Of a stretch of 64,000 bases of DNA, positions 36,902 through 45,337 are shown one piece after another. The number at the start of each line of letters is the position of its first letter. The stretch's first letter is position 1. Below the pieces are notes generated by a model. It was not told where the DNA came from. It made no database searches and was given only the letters and a program-made list of their open reading frames with translations. The translations under genes were made by a program, and so were the position numbers. The stretch is from Aquitalea denitrificans (GTDB lineage: Bacteria > Pseudomonadota > Gammaproteobacteria > Burkholderiales > Chromobacteriaceae), in NCBI RefSeq assembly GCF_009856625.1, contig NZ_CP047241.1:1860001-1924000 (forward strand), written 5' to 3'.

Positions 36902-36936
36902 GTAAGGAGCCGTAAGGATTTGTAAGCAACGGTAAG
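36902..36936. promoter_or_regulatory. Four GTAAG repeats at exact 10-bp spacing (probable response regulator binding array)
   Basis: GTAAG begins at 36902, 36912, 36922 and 36932, so four copies lie on one face of the helix. The middle part GTAAGGATTTGTAAGCAACG is nearly the same as the block before the response regulator gene. The array is 88 bp upstream of the kinase start and about 70 bp before the autotransporter -35 box, and could serve either promoter. Confidence 0.6.
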
Positions 36937-37004
36937 GGCCGAGCGCAATGAAGTTGGCATTATCAATGCCGGTTTTTGTCTTCATGCCATATGAAAGTTG
37001 GCGT

Positions 37005-37033
37005 TTGACAATACTGATTGTGGGTTGATATTT
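37005..37033 (+). promoter_or_regulatory. Sigma-70-type promoter of the autotransporter gene
   Basis: A consensus -35 TTGACA (37005-37010) is followed after 16-18 bp by the AT-rich -10 region GATATTTA. Transcription would begin near 37040, which rules out an ATG at 36998 and supports translation from 37127. Confidence 0.55.
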
Positions 37034-37126
37034 AAATTAAATCAATCATTCGAAAAATATACTTACAAATCGGCAGGCCAAAGTCAGTCACTCGTTGATA
37101 TGGCATGGCCATGGGGTAATGACAAA

Positions 37127-40100
37127 ATGAAAAGATCCGACATCGGGTATCGTTTGACCAAAGTCGGTGGGAAGATGGCCTCCGTGGCCATGTGCGCCCT
37201 CACAGGATGCATGATCATGTCGATGGCGAACATGGCCATTGCTACGCCCGTCGTGTATTTCCAAACTTTTGTAACAGGTGAGACCCGCTTGCAGGATACG
37301 GTAAATACCTATTCTTCCAGTGCATCCTCCACCTTTACTACCACGACAGTGAGTGGTTTGGCATCTGGCAGTAGCTGGAACGTTTCTGGAATCGATATCT
37401 CGGCGACCAATGGTGCAAGCCGGACAATTGATTCGACTTATCTGAGTAACTCTCCCAGTCTGATTGCTGCATCAGGTACCACTGGTGTGGGCATTAATAT
37501 GACGGCATCGAGTGCGGACCCGACCGGCAGTGGTCTGACATTCAAGTTTGGAACCCTGATGAATTCGTTTGGTGTCCAACTGGGAGACTGGGGTACTTGC
37601 TGCTATAACTCTTCGCTTTATATCCAGTTTGGCAATCAGGCAAGCAATACCTGGGAAGGTGCACAGCTGATTGGCACTGCAACAAAAATTGCTGATGTTC
37701 CCGAGCAGGCTAATGGGAAAACCTATACCTTTATCGGTGCCATCAACGATACAAACTTCTTCGATATGGTCCGTATCTACGGTGATGGTAATGGTGATGT
37801 ACTGTATGCCGGCGGAACGATTTACACCGGCTCTGTAGCACTTAATTCGGTACCAGCCAGTGCCGGCTCCTCTACGCAAACCAGTAGTAGCGATATCGAC
37901 AAGGCTCAGTCTCAATACCTGGCCAGCAATCTTGGTGGTTCGGTCAATCCTGCCTTTGTAGGGGGGACGCTCAAGAGCGATGTTGCCAGTGTGACGCAAA
38001 ATTTCACCATTGATGATTCAGTCAATGGTGCCAGCAGTACGATCGATCAGAATGGCATGGACAGCAATTATTCCGGCGTATTGTCAAATGCTGCGGGAAA
38101 AACCGGCTCCATTACCATCAGCAATAGTGGCACGGGCGGTAGTGTCACTTTCTCTGGCAGCAATACCTATACCGGTACAACCACCATCGATGGCAACGCA
38201 ACTCTGGCATTGTCCGGGAATGGCAGTATTTCTTCCTCAAGTGCCGTAATTGATAATGGCAGCCTTGATATTTCAGCCACCAATAGTGGTGCAAGCATCA
38301 ACAGCCTGTCTGGTAATGGTGCAGTGGCACTTGGCAGCAAGACGCTTACCCTGAGTAATGCCAACGATACTTTTGCTGGTGTCATCGCAGGATCGGGCGG
38401 CCTGACCGTGGCTGGCGGCAATGAAATCCTGACGGGTGCCAATACCTATAGTGGATCCACCACCATTAGCAGTGGGGCAGGCCTGACGCTGTCCGGTAAC
38501 GGCAGCCTGGCCAGCACGGCGGTGAACATTGCCAACGGTGCCACGCTGAACGATAACAACAGCGGCCTGTCCGGTGCCGCCAACCTGACGGCAGACGGTG
38601 CGCTGACGCTGGGTGCCGATGAAGCCATTGCCCAGCTCAATGGTGCTACCAGCGGTACGGTTGCGCTGGGCGCGCATACCCTGACCATTGGCAATGGCGG
38701 CAGCTTTGCCGGTGTTGTCAGCGGCACGGGCGGCCTGACCGTGGCTGGCGGCAATGAAACCCTGACGGGTGCCAATACCTATAGTGGATCCACCACCATT
38801 CGCAGTGGGGCAGGCCTGACGCTGTCCGGTAACGGCAGTCTGGCCAATTCCACCATCAGCGATGCCGGTAGCTTGACGCTGGCTGCCAACGCCGCTGCCA
38901 AATCCCTGTCTGGCGCTGGTACTGTCAATCTGGGTGGCAATACGCTGACCTTGAACAATGCCGGTGACACTTTCTCCGGTGTGATTGCCGGCAGCGGTGG
39001 CCTGGCGCTGAACGGTGGTACTGAAGTATTGAGCGGCAGCAATACTTATAGTGGCGGTACCCGTGTCAATGCTGGCACGCTTGTGGTATCCAGTGATGCC
39101 AACCTTGGCAGCGGTGCGCTGACCCTGAATGGCGGTACGCTGCACAGTACGGCCAGCTTTGCCACTAGTCGTGAACTCACGCTGCAGACGGGCTCCACCA
39201 GCGCCATCAATACCGATAGCGGCACCAATCTGCTGCTGGAAGGGGTAGTCAGCGGCGCTGGCAATCTGCTGAAGAATGGTAGCGGTACGCTGGAGGTCAA
39301 TGGTGCGCACAACACCTTCTCCGGTCAAACCACGATTAATGGTGGTGTGGTGCAGATTGATGACGGGGCGTCCTTGGGTACCGGCCTTATCGTACTGAAT
39401 GGTGGCACCTTGCAGACACTCAGTACCTTGAGCAATGCCCAGCAGGTGTTGGTCAGTGGCAGTTCGTCGGTGAATACCAATGCAGGCACCACCGCCACCA
39501 TGTCTGGCACCGTTACCAGTTCAGGAAGCAGCAGCTGCTTTAACAAGACTGGTGCCGGCACGCTTAACATGACGGGCAATGCCACGCTGTCCAACGGGAC
39601 TTGCGTGCAGGAAGGCACCTTGCGTGCCAATGGTGATCTCACCAGTAATGTAACGGTAGACAGTAGCGGTACTTTACGCGGTACCGGGGTTATCAATGGC
39701 ACCACCACCGTAACCGGCAAGCTGGCTCCCGGTAACTCTCCTGGCACACTGGTTTCCACCGGAACAGTAACCATGACCAGTGGCAGTACCTTCGAAGAAG
39801 ACATCGACGGTACCGGAATCGGGACGGGCGCTGGCAACTATTCTCGTCTGATCATCACAGGCAGCAGCAGCCAGTTTGTTGCTGCCGGCACCTTGACTCC
39901 GCTGCTGCGTGGCATCACCACTGACCCGGCCATCCCTAGCAGCACGGCCAACAATACCTTTACGCCATCTTTGGGTGATAGCTTCCGCATCATCACCGCA
40001 GCGGGTGGCATTGTCGGCCGCTTTGACAGCCTGGTACAACCCAGTGCCGGTCTGGCGGCAGATACCCAGTTGGTGGCTTTCTACAATCAGCTGGGCAGCA

Positions 40101-41245
40101 ATAGTGTTGATTTGCGCCTGACACCCACTTCCTATGCCAAGTATCTGGGTGGAAGTAATCAGAATGCGCGCAATGTCGGCAGTGTGCTGGACAAGGTGCT
40201 GGGCGGACAGGTGAACAATACCGATACGACCGCGCAAAGCAATCTGCTGTATGCCGTGGCCGGCTTGAATGCGGAGCAGCTGAAAACTGCATCGCGCCGC
40301 CTGTCTGGTGAAGTGCATGCTGCCTTGGCTGCCACTGCACCGCTGGCTTCGCGTGCATTGCAGAATGATGTCAGCAATCACTTGCAGCAGGATGCCGCCG
40401 CCGGTGTGAATCAGGACGGTACGCCGGCTCGGGTGTTATGGGCCAACTCCAATGTGGACCATCAGCAACTGAAAGCAGATGATTTTGCCTCCGGCTACAA
40501 AACCAATCGCAGTCAGTTCAGCGTCGGTATTGATGCCTACACGACCAGCCAGACCCGCGCCGGTTTTGGTATGTCGCATGCGGAAACCTCGATTGGCCAG
40601 GAGTCCGGCAGCGGTAGCCTGAGTGAAACCATGGTGTTTGTATATGGCTCGCAGGCCGTTGGCAAATTCTACCTGGATGGCATGGCATCCATTGGTAGCG
40701 CAGACTGGGGCAGCAGCCGTAGGGACCCCTTGCAGCTGAGTGGTGGCCTGGCTTCCGGCGCGACTGGCAGCAATGCCTTGCTCAGTACTGGCTTGCGCAT
40801 GCCCATTACCCTGGACAAGGGCATTGTCGAGCCGTTTGCCCGGGTCATCTGGCAGCGTAGCAGCCACGACGCCCAGAACGAGGGTGCGGCTTCGGTATCG
40901 GCACTCAGTATGCAGGGCTATGCCGCCAGTGGTGTCCGCAGCATGATCGGTTTCAGCGGCAAATCCCTGGAACAGGACCCGCTCAAAGCTGCCTTTACCT
41001 ATCAGCTGTCGCTGGCGGTGGGGCAGGACAGCGGCAAGCTGTCCCGTCCGCAAGTGGATAGCCAGCTTGCCGGTTTGGGTGTGAGTACCAGCGCTACGCA
41101 TAGTGGCCGTCAATTTGTGCAAACCCAGTTGAATGGCACGCTGAAAGTGGGCAAGCAGTCCTACCTGTACGGTGGCGTCAATGGTGAGCTGGCGCAGGGG
41201 CGAAGCGAGTATGGCGCTTCTGCCGGCTTGCGCATTGCTTTCTGA
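37127..41245 (+). CDS. Type V autotransporter with autotransporter-associated beta-strand repeats
   Basis: A 1372-residue surface protein. An extended signal region (MKRSDIGYRLTKVGGKMASVAM, cleavage near MAIATPVV) leads to a non-repetitive N-terminal domain (about 45-300) and then a long Ser/Thr/Gly/Asn-rich beta-helix passenger built of repeats such as LTGANTYSGSTTI, GAGTVNLGGNTLTLNNA and FSGVIAGSGGL. The passenger has few cysteines. The C-terminal barrel (about 1095-1372) shows WANSNVDHQQLKADDF, FSVGIDAYTTSQTRAGFGMS and ends in aromatic Phe (ASAGLRIAF), as required for outer-membrane insertion. Function could be adhesion, aggregation or biofilm; no protease triad was seen. Likely controlled by the neighbouring two-component system. 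Confidence 0.88.
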   Translation: MKRSDIGYRLTKVGGKMASVAMCALTGCMIMSMANMAIATPVVYFQTFVTGETRLQDTVNTYSSSASSTFTTTTVSGLASGSSWNVSGIDISATNGASRTIDSTYLSNSPSLIAASGTTGVGINMTASSADPTGSGLTFKFGTLMNSFGVQLGDWGTCCYNSSLYIQFGNQASNTWEGAQLIGTATKIADVPEQANGKTYTFIGAINDTNFFDMVRIYGDGNGDVLYAGGTIYTGSVALNSVPASAGSSTQTSSSDIDKAQSQYLASNLGGSVNPAFVGGTLKSDVASVTQNFTIDDSVNGASSTIDQNGMDSNYSGVLSNAAGKTGSITISNSGTGGSVTFSGSNTYTGTTTIDGNATLALSGNGSISSSSAVIDNGSLDISATNSGASINSLSGNGAVALGSKTLTLSNANDTFAGVIAGSGGLTVAGGNEILTGANTYSGSTTISSGAGLTLSGNGSLASTAVNIANGATLNDNNSGLSGAANLTADGALTLGADEAIAQLNGATSGTVALGAHTLTIGNGGSFAGVVSGTGGLTVAGGNETLTGANTYSGSTTIRSGAGLTLSGNGSLANSTISDAGSLTLAANAAAKSLSGAGTVNLGGNTLTLNNAGDTFSGVIAGSGGLALNGGTEVLSGSNTYSGGTRVNAGTLVVSSDANLGSGALTLNGGTLHSTASFATSRELTLQTGSTSAINTDSGTNLLLEGVVSGAGNLLKNGSGTLEVNGAHNTFSGQTTINGGVVQIDDGASLGTGLIVLNGGTLQTLSTLSNAQQVLVSGSSSVNTNAGTTATMSGTVTSSGSSSCFNKTGAGTLNMTGNATLSNGTCVQEGTLRANGDLTSNVTVDSSGTLRGTGVINGTTTVTGKLAPGNSPGTLVSTGTVTMTSGSTFEEDIDGTGIGTGAGNYSRLIITGSSSQFVAAGTLTPLLRGITTDPAIPSSTANNTFTPSLGDSFRIITAAGGIVGRFDSLVQPSAGLAADTQLVAFYNQLGSNSVDLRLTPTSYAKYLGGSNQNARNVGSVLDKVLGGQVNNTDTTAQSNLLYAVAGLNAEQLKTASRRLSGEVHAALAATAPLASRALQNDVSNHLQQDAAAGVNQDGTPARVLWANSNVDHQQLKADDFASGYKTNRSQFSVGIDAYTTSQTRAGFGMSHAETSIGQESGSGSLSETMVFVYGSQAVGKFYLDGMASIGSADWGSSRRDPLQLSGGLASGATGSNALLSTGLRMPITLDKGIVEPFARVIWQRSSHDAQNEGAASVSALSMQGYAASGVRSMIGFSGKSLEQDPLKAAFTYQLSLAVGQDSGKLSRPQVDSQLAGLGVSTSATHSGRQFVQTQLNGTLKVGKQSYLYGGVNGELAQGRSEYGASAGLRIAF
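38394..38513 (+). repeat. Near-identical internal repeat of the autotransporter gene, copy 1
   Basis: About 120 bp of the passenger coding sequence, beginning CGGGCGGCCTGACCGTGGCT, recurs 333 bp (111 codons) downstream with only a few base changes. This is much closer than the other protein-level repeats, which points to recent duplication or gene conversion. Confidence 0.75.
38727..38846 (+). repeat. Near-identical internal repeat of the autotransporter gene, copy 2
   Basis: Second copy of the block at 38394-38513. Differences seen include ATC to ACC (Ile to Thr) in the LTGANTYSG unit and AGC to CGC (Ser to Arg) after STTI. Such repeats permit in-frame expansion or contraction by 111 codons. 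Confidence 0.75.
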
Positions 41246-41273
41246 GCCAGGCTGAACCGAGTGCACAGTAAGG

Positions 41274-41308
41274 CCGGGGGCTTTCGCAAGAATGGCCCCC
41301 GGTTTTTT
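41274..41308 (+). terminator. Rho-independent terminator of the autotransporter gene
   Basis: Stem CCGGGGGC / GCCCCCGG with a 13-nt loop and six T residues, 29 bp after the stop codon. Confidence 0.85.
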
Positions 41309-41382
41309 GCTGCAGGATGCTTCTGTTTTTGTCTTTGTTGGTGTCAGCTGCCGGCTGATTTACCGTCCTGGTTGTGGCGTAG

Positions 41383-42207
41383 ATGATGATCCGATTTTTC
41401 CTCCATCTCATGCTGTTGTATGTGACCACCGTGAGCTGTGTCCATGCAATCAGCCTGCGTAGCAGTGCTCAGGAAGGAAACCTGCTGCGCTTCAATCCTC
41501 AGGATTCGCACCTGCCCGGTTTCAGCATGGAGTTGATCCGGCTACTGCATCAGACCGATCCGCAGTTGCTTATCAGCGGCCAGGATCGTTTCCGCTCGCT
41601 GCGGCGTCTGGAGGCTGATCTGGACAGCGGAAAAATCGATATGGTGGTTGGCATGGAGGGTACGGTTGCACGGCGGCAGCGCTTCATGGTGATTACCCGG
41701 CCGGTGTTGTATGTGCAGCATGTCGCGCTGGCGGTGCGTCAGGATGATGCGCTGTTGCAGCTGCCGGCCGATGGCATGCAAGGGCTTGGCCGGTATGGCA
41801 TTGTCGCTGTTGCCCAGGGCTCGGCATATGCGGCGTATCTGTCCACGCCGGGTGGGGGGCAAGCAGATGATGGTGCCATTGCGATTACCGGTAATCTAGG
41901 CAAGCTGATGCGTCACCGCGTACGTTTTGTCTTGCACGCGGAAGAAGAGCTTGGTTGGCATATCCAGCAATTGCGCTTGCAGCCGCAGATACGCTTGATC
42001 CCCGTGCCGCTTGCCCGGCAGGATGTCTGCCTCATATTGTCCAGACGGCTGCCGGCCTCAACCGTCAGGCATTTGCGGGCTGTGTTGCAGCGGCTGGAGC
42101 GCTCCGGCAGTCTGACTGCCTTGAGAGCCAAATATGGTTTGAAGGGCAGGCCGCAACAGCCATCCCGTCGGGTTTTGCCGGTCCGTCGCCAGGGCAGCAA
42201 GATCTAG
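41383..42207 (+). CDS. Orphan periplasmic amino-acid-type binding protein (SBP_bac_3-like)
   Basis: A 274-residue exported protein with a signal peptide (ending near CVHAISL) and a type-II binding fold: LPGFSMELIRLLHQTDP, LDSGKIDMVVGMEGTVARRQRFMVITRPVLYVQHVALAVRQDD and LRAVLQRLERSGSLTALRAKYG. No ABC permease is near, so a sensory role is possible. The basic C-terminal tail (RPQQPSRRVLPVRRQGSK) is unusual. It overlaps the convergent hybrid kinase gene by 4 bp; ATG 41386 is an equally good start. Confidence 0.7.
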   Translation: MMIRFFLHLMLLYVTTVSCVHAISLRSSAQEGNLLRFNPQDSHLPGFSMELIRLLHQTDPQLLISGQDRFRSLRRLEADLDSGKIDMVVGMEGTVARRQRFMVITRPVLYVQHVALAVRQDDALLQLPADGMQGLGRYGIVAVAQGSAYAAYLSTPGGGQADDGAIAITGNLGKLMRHRVRFVLHAEEELGWHIQQLRLQPQIRLIPVPLARQDVCLILSRRLPASTVRHLRAVLQRLERSGSLTALRAKYGLKGRPQQPSRRVLPVRRQGSKI

Positions 42208-44894
42208 CCGTACGCTGCCTGCAGTGCCCGTTTCATTTCCTGGTCCAATTGTTTGATGTCAATTGGTTTGGAGGCAAATCCACTCATGCCGACTGCCATT
42301 GCGGCTGCTCGGTCTTCTTGCAGCACACTTGCGGTCAGCGCGATGATCGGAATGCCGTACTTGTCCGGGTCTCCACCGCTGGAACGGATAACCCGGCAAG
42401 TCTCCAGTCCATCCATGACCGGCATCTGCACATCCATCAGGATGATGTCAAAGTCGTGCTGCGACCAAAGCTGCAGTACTTCCTTGCCGTTCATGGCCGT
42501 GGTTACCGTATGGCCCCGTTTTTTGAGCAAGATCTTGATCAGGTTGAGGTTTTGCACCACATCATCAGCCACCAGGATATCCAGTGGCGGCAAATTGGCA
42601 TCTTCAGCTACCGGGCTGGCGGCCAGGCCTGACTCGGTAACTGCCAGCGGAATGCGTACGGTAAATGTCGAACCGCGCCCGGCCGTGCTTTCAACCGCTA
42701 TGCTTCCCCCCATTTTCTTTACCAGCTCCATGGCAATGGTTGTTCCCAGGCCGGTACCACCAAATCGGCGCGAGGTCGATGCGTCCGCCTGGGAAAACGG
42801 CTTGAACAATTTGGCTTGTGCAACGGGATTCATGCCGATGCCGGTATCCGTAATGGCCAGCTCGACATCACCATCATGTCGGGAAACCTGCAGCCTTACC
42901 TCACCCTTTTCAGTAAACTTGACGGCATTGCTCATTAAATTAAGCAAAATCTGCCGGATACGCATGGCATCGCCCATATAGCGGTCCTTGATGCTTTCCG
43001 GGTAGTCCATGATCAGGCCAATGCCTTTGCGCTCGGTGGTCAGCCTCAGGGTATCAATAGTCTGCTGACAGACATCCCGTAGTGAAAAGGGCAGCTCTTC
43101 CAGCTCCACCGCACCTTGTTCCAGCTTTGCCGTATCCAGAATGTCGTTGATCAGCCCAAGCAGTCCCTTTGCCGACTGATTGATGATCTCAATCATTTTC
43201 TTCGGCTCTTGATCCATCTCGAAATCCTGCAGCAAATCGGTATAGCCGATGATTGCATTCATCGGCGTGCGAATCTCATGGCTCATATTGGCCAGGAAAG
43301 CACTTTTCGATCTGGCGGCCGATTCGGCACTTTCCTTGGCCACTTGCATGGCAATTTCCATGAGCTTGCGTTCCGTGACATCGAGAATGACCCCGTCAAT
43401 GAACATGGCCTGGTTCTCTTCATTGAAAACACCACGGGCGCTTTCGGAAACCCAGCGCTCGGTTCCATCCATGCAGCGCATGCGGTATTCCACCGTATAA
43501 GGAATGCGCTGCTCCAGTGCATTGCGAATGACCGCGCGCACGCGCGGCTGATCTTCCGGATGGACAATGCTGATGATATGCATGCCGCCGCTCATGAATA
43601 TATTGCTGGGCCAGCCGCTAAGCGCCTGAATGTCCTCACTGATAAACAGCTTGTCCCAGGGTTCTTTGGCCTTGCTGCGAAAGGTGACGCCGGGAATATT
43701 GTCGATCAGCGCATGGAACTGCTGCTCACGCTCCTCCAGTTCGCGCTGCATCCGGTGGCGCTCGCTGATATCGGTGATAAAGCCAACATATAACAGCTTG
43801 TGCGAGGGCAGTGCTCCGTTGCCAATCGCCAGGCGGATGGGAAATTGTGAACCATCGCTGCGCCTGCCGATAACCTCTTGCTCGGTAGCAAAAGTCGGCA
43901 GCGGCGTTGGCGATGCTGATTGTTGATCCTGTTGGTCAAGCGCAGGGATCAGCCGCTGGATGCTGCTGCCCTTAAGTTCGGACTCCATCCAGCCAAACAA
44001 GCGTTCTGCAGCCGGATTGGCCGACTGTATCTGCCCCTCGGCATCAAAGGTGATCATGCCATCAATGGTGGTGCTGACGATGGTTTGCAGTTTCAGCTCG
44101 TTTGCCTGCGCCTTCTGGTAAAGCATGCGGTAGCGCAGCAGTACGTTGCCGGCCATCACCATGTTTCCCAGCATCAGCACCAGTACGGCAATGCCGATGG
44201 CAAGGCTGGCATTGTCATTCCAGGATGAAAAACCAACACTGTGGGCGCTGCCGATAAAGCGGGCTGCGGCCATGCCAAAGTAGTGCATGCCGGCAATGGC
44301 AGCGCCCATTACGCTGCCGCCCAGCAAGGTTGCATAGCCCTTGTGCAAACGATTGCTGTCCAGGCCAAACCTTATCCATAAAGCCAGGGTGCTCAGAAGA
44401 ACTGCCACCACGATTGATGCGGCAAACCATAGTGGATCATAGCGGAGCAGGGGCTCCATGCTCATGGCGGCCATGCCGCTGTAGTGCATGATGCCGATGC
44501 CACTGCCAACCAGCGTGCCACTCAGCCACAGTTGGCCCGGGCTGATGCTTGGCCGGGCAAGCATCTGCAGGGCAAACCAGGCAGCACAAATGGCCGGAAG
44601 CATGGAGAACAGCGTTGGCAGCAAGGCATAGTGCACGGAGCTGCAGATGGAGAAGGCCAGCATGCCGACAAAATGCATGGCCCAGATGCCACCGCCCATT
44701 GCAATCGATCCGGTCACCAGCGCAATTTTCTTGAGATTGCCTTCATCGGCCTCGCGTGCAAAACCAGCCATTTGCAAAGCAAGGCAAGACGTGAAAATGG
44801 CCACCAGCAGCGACAGGGAAACCAGCCAGAGATTGTATTGGGTCTGTAAAAAAAACAGTGTTTGATAACTGTTGATGAAGTAGGCGTTCAACAT
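42204..44894 (-). CDS. MHYT-PAS hybrid sensor histidine kinase with receiver domain
   Basis: An 896-residue membrane kinase. The N-terminal MHYT domain (about residues 15-235) holds three of its signature motifs, MHFVGM, MHYSGM and MHYFGM, proposed to bind copper or sense diatomic gases in the membrane. Two PAS/PAC domains follow (about 270-390 and 395-515), then HisKA (ANMSHEIRTPMNAI), HATPase (LMSNAVKFTEKG, TDTGIGM, GGTGLGTTIAME) and a C-terminal receiver (ILMDVQMPVMDGLETCR with the acceptor Asp). No separate response regulator gene is adjacent; the output may be by phosphorelay to another protein. Confidence 0.9.
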   Translation of the reverse strand: MLNAYFINSYQTLFFLQTQYNLWLVSLSLLVAIFTSCLALQMAGFAREADEGNLKKIALVTGSIAMGGGIWAMHFVGMLAFSICSSVHYALLPTLFSMLPAICAAWFALQMLARPSISPGQLWLSGTLVGSGIGIMHYSGMAAMSMEPLLRYDPLWFAASIVVAVLLSTLALWIRFGLDSNRLHKGYATLLGGSVMGAAIAGMHYFGMAAARFIGSAHSVGFSSWNDNASLAIGIAVLVLMLGNMVMAGNVLLRYRMLYQKAQANELKLQTIVSTTIDGMITFDAEGQIQSANPAAERLFGWMESELKGSSIQRLIPALDQQDQQSASPTPLPTFATEQEVIGRRSDGSQFPIRLAIGNGALPSHKLLYVGFITDISERHRMQRELEEREQQFHALIDNIPGVTFRSKAKEPWDKLFISEDIQALSGWPSNIFMSGGMHIISIVHPEDQPRVRAVIRNALEQRIPYTVEYRMRCMDGTERWVSESARGVFNEENQAMFIDGVILDVTERKLMEIAMQVAKESAESAARSKSAFLANMSHEIRTPMNAIIGYTDLLQDFEMDQEPKKMIEIINQSAKGLLGLINDILDTAKLEQGAVELEELPFSLRDVCQQTIDTLRLTTERKGIGLIMDYPESIKDRYMGDAMRIRQILLNLMSNAVKFTEKGEVRLQVSRHDGDVELAITDTGIGMNPVAQAKLFKPFSQADASTSRRFGGTGLGTTIAMELVKKMGGSIAVESTAGRGSTFTVRIPLAVTESGLAASPVAEDANLPPLDILVADDVVQNLNLIKILLKKRGHTVTTAMNGKEVLQLWSQHDFDIILMDVQMPVMDGLETCRVIRSSGGDPDKYGIPIIALTASVLQEDRAAAMAVGMSGFASKPIDIKQLDQEMKRALQAAYG

Positions 44895-45137
44895 GCTCAG
44901 CTCTCAGGTGGACGGCACCGTAGAAGAGTTAATAATCGCACTATTAGCTTTTATAGGTCACGACAAGTTTGTATTTCAATGTCATTGAATGTAAGTGGGG
45001 CCGTCCCGGCGTCCCCGGACGCTGTTGAGCTGTTGGCCGTATTGCTTGCAAGCACAACCGGTAATCGCCCATTTGCGCTACCCGGCAGCCCATCACAGGC
45101 TGACCGGGTTTTTTCATGCCTGGGTAAAAGCCCCTGA

Positions 45138-45191
45138 GCAAAGTACGGACTTCCGCACCTGTCGTACGGGGCAAAGTACGGCCTGACGTCA
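45138..45191. promoter_or_regulatory. Candidate upstream activator sites for the sigma-54 promoter
   Basis: GCAAAGTACGG occurs at 45138-45148 and again at 45171-45181, 33 bp (three helical turns) apart. A dyad GTACGGACTTCCGCAC covers 45143-45158, and CGTACGG lies between. The block is 72-125 bp upstream of the sigma-54 -24 element, the usual distance for NtrC-family enhancer sites. It is the main content, with the promoter below, of the 443-bp gap 44895-45337. Confidence 0.5.
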
Positions 45192-45262
45192 GCAGGGTTT
45201 TTTGTTCAAATAAAAAACCATAAAAATCAATTAGTTAAAAATTTTCTACAGGGCAAAAAGGC

Positions 45263-45278
45263 TGGCACGCCAGTTGCA
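45263..45278 (+). promoter_or_regulatory. Sigma-54 (-24/-12) promoter of the malic enzyme gene
   Basis: TGGCACGCCAGTTGCA matches the consensus TGGCACG-N4-TTGCA exactly, with GG at -24 and GC at -12 separated by 10 bp. Transcription would start near 45289, about 50 bp before the malic enzyme ATG. A sigma-54 promoter needs an NtrC-class activator; the only one in the window is the DctD-like protein 5.5 kb downstream. Confidence 0.85.
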
Positions 45279-45337
45279 ATAAGAAGGGCAGCTGAGACGT
45301 TTTCATCTCACCCATTCGATACAAACTGGAGATTGCC

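Noticed and set aside
36998..37126. Upstream in-frame start for the autotransporter
   Set aside because: It would precede or overlap the predicted -35 TTGACA, and the signal-peptide-like sequence begins at 37127.
38273..40381. Several antisense frames within the autotransporter gene
   Set aside because: Their repetitiveness merely reflects the passenger repeats on the coding strand; no start signals or family features.
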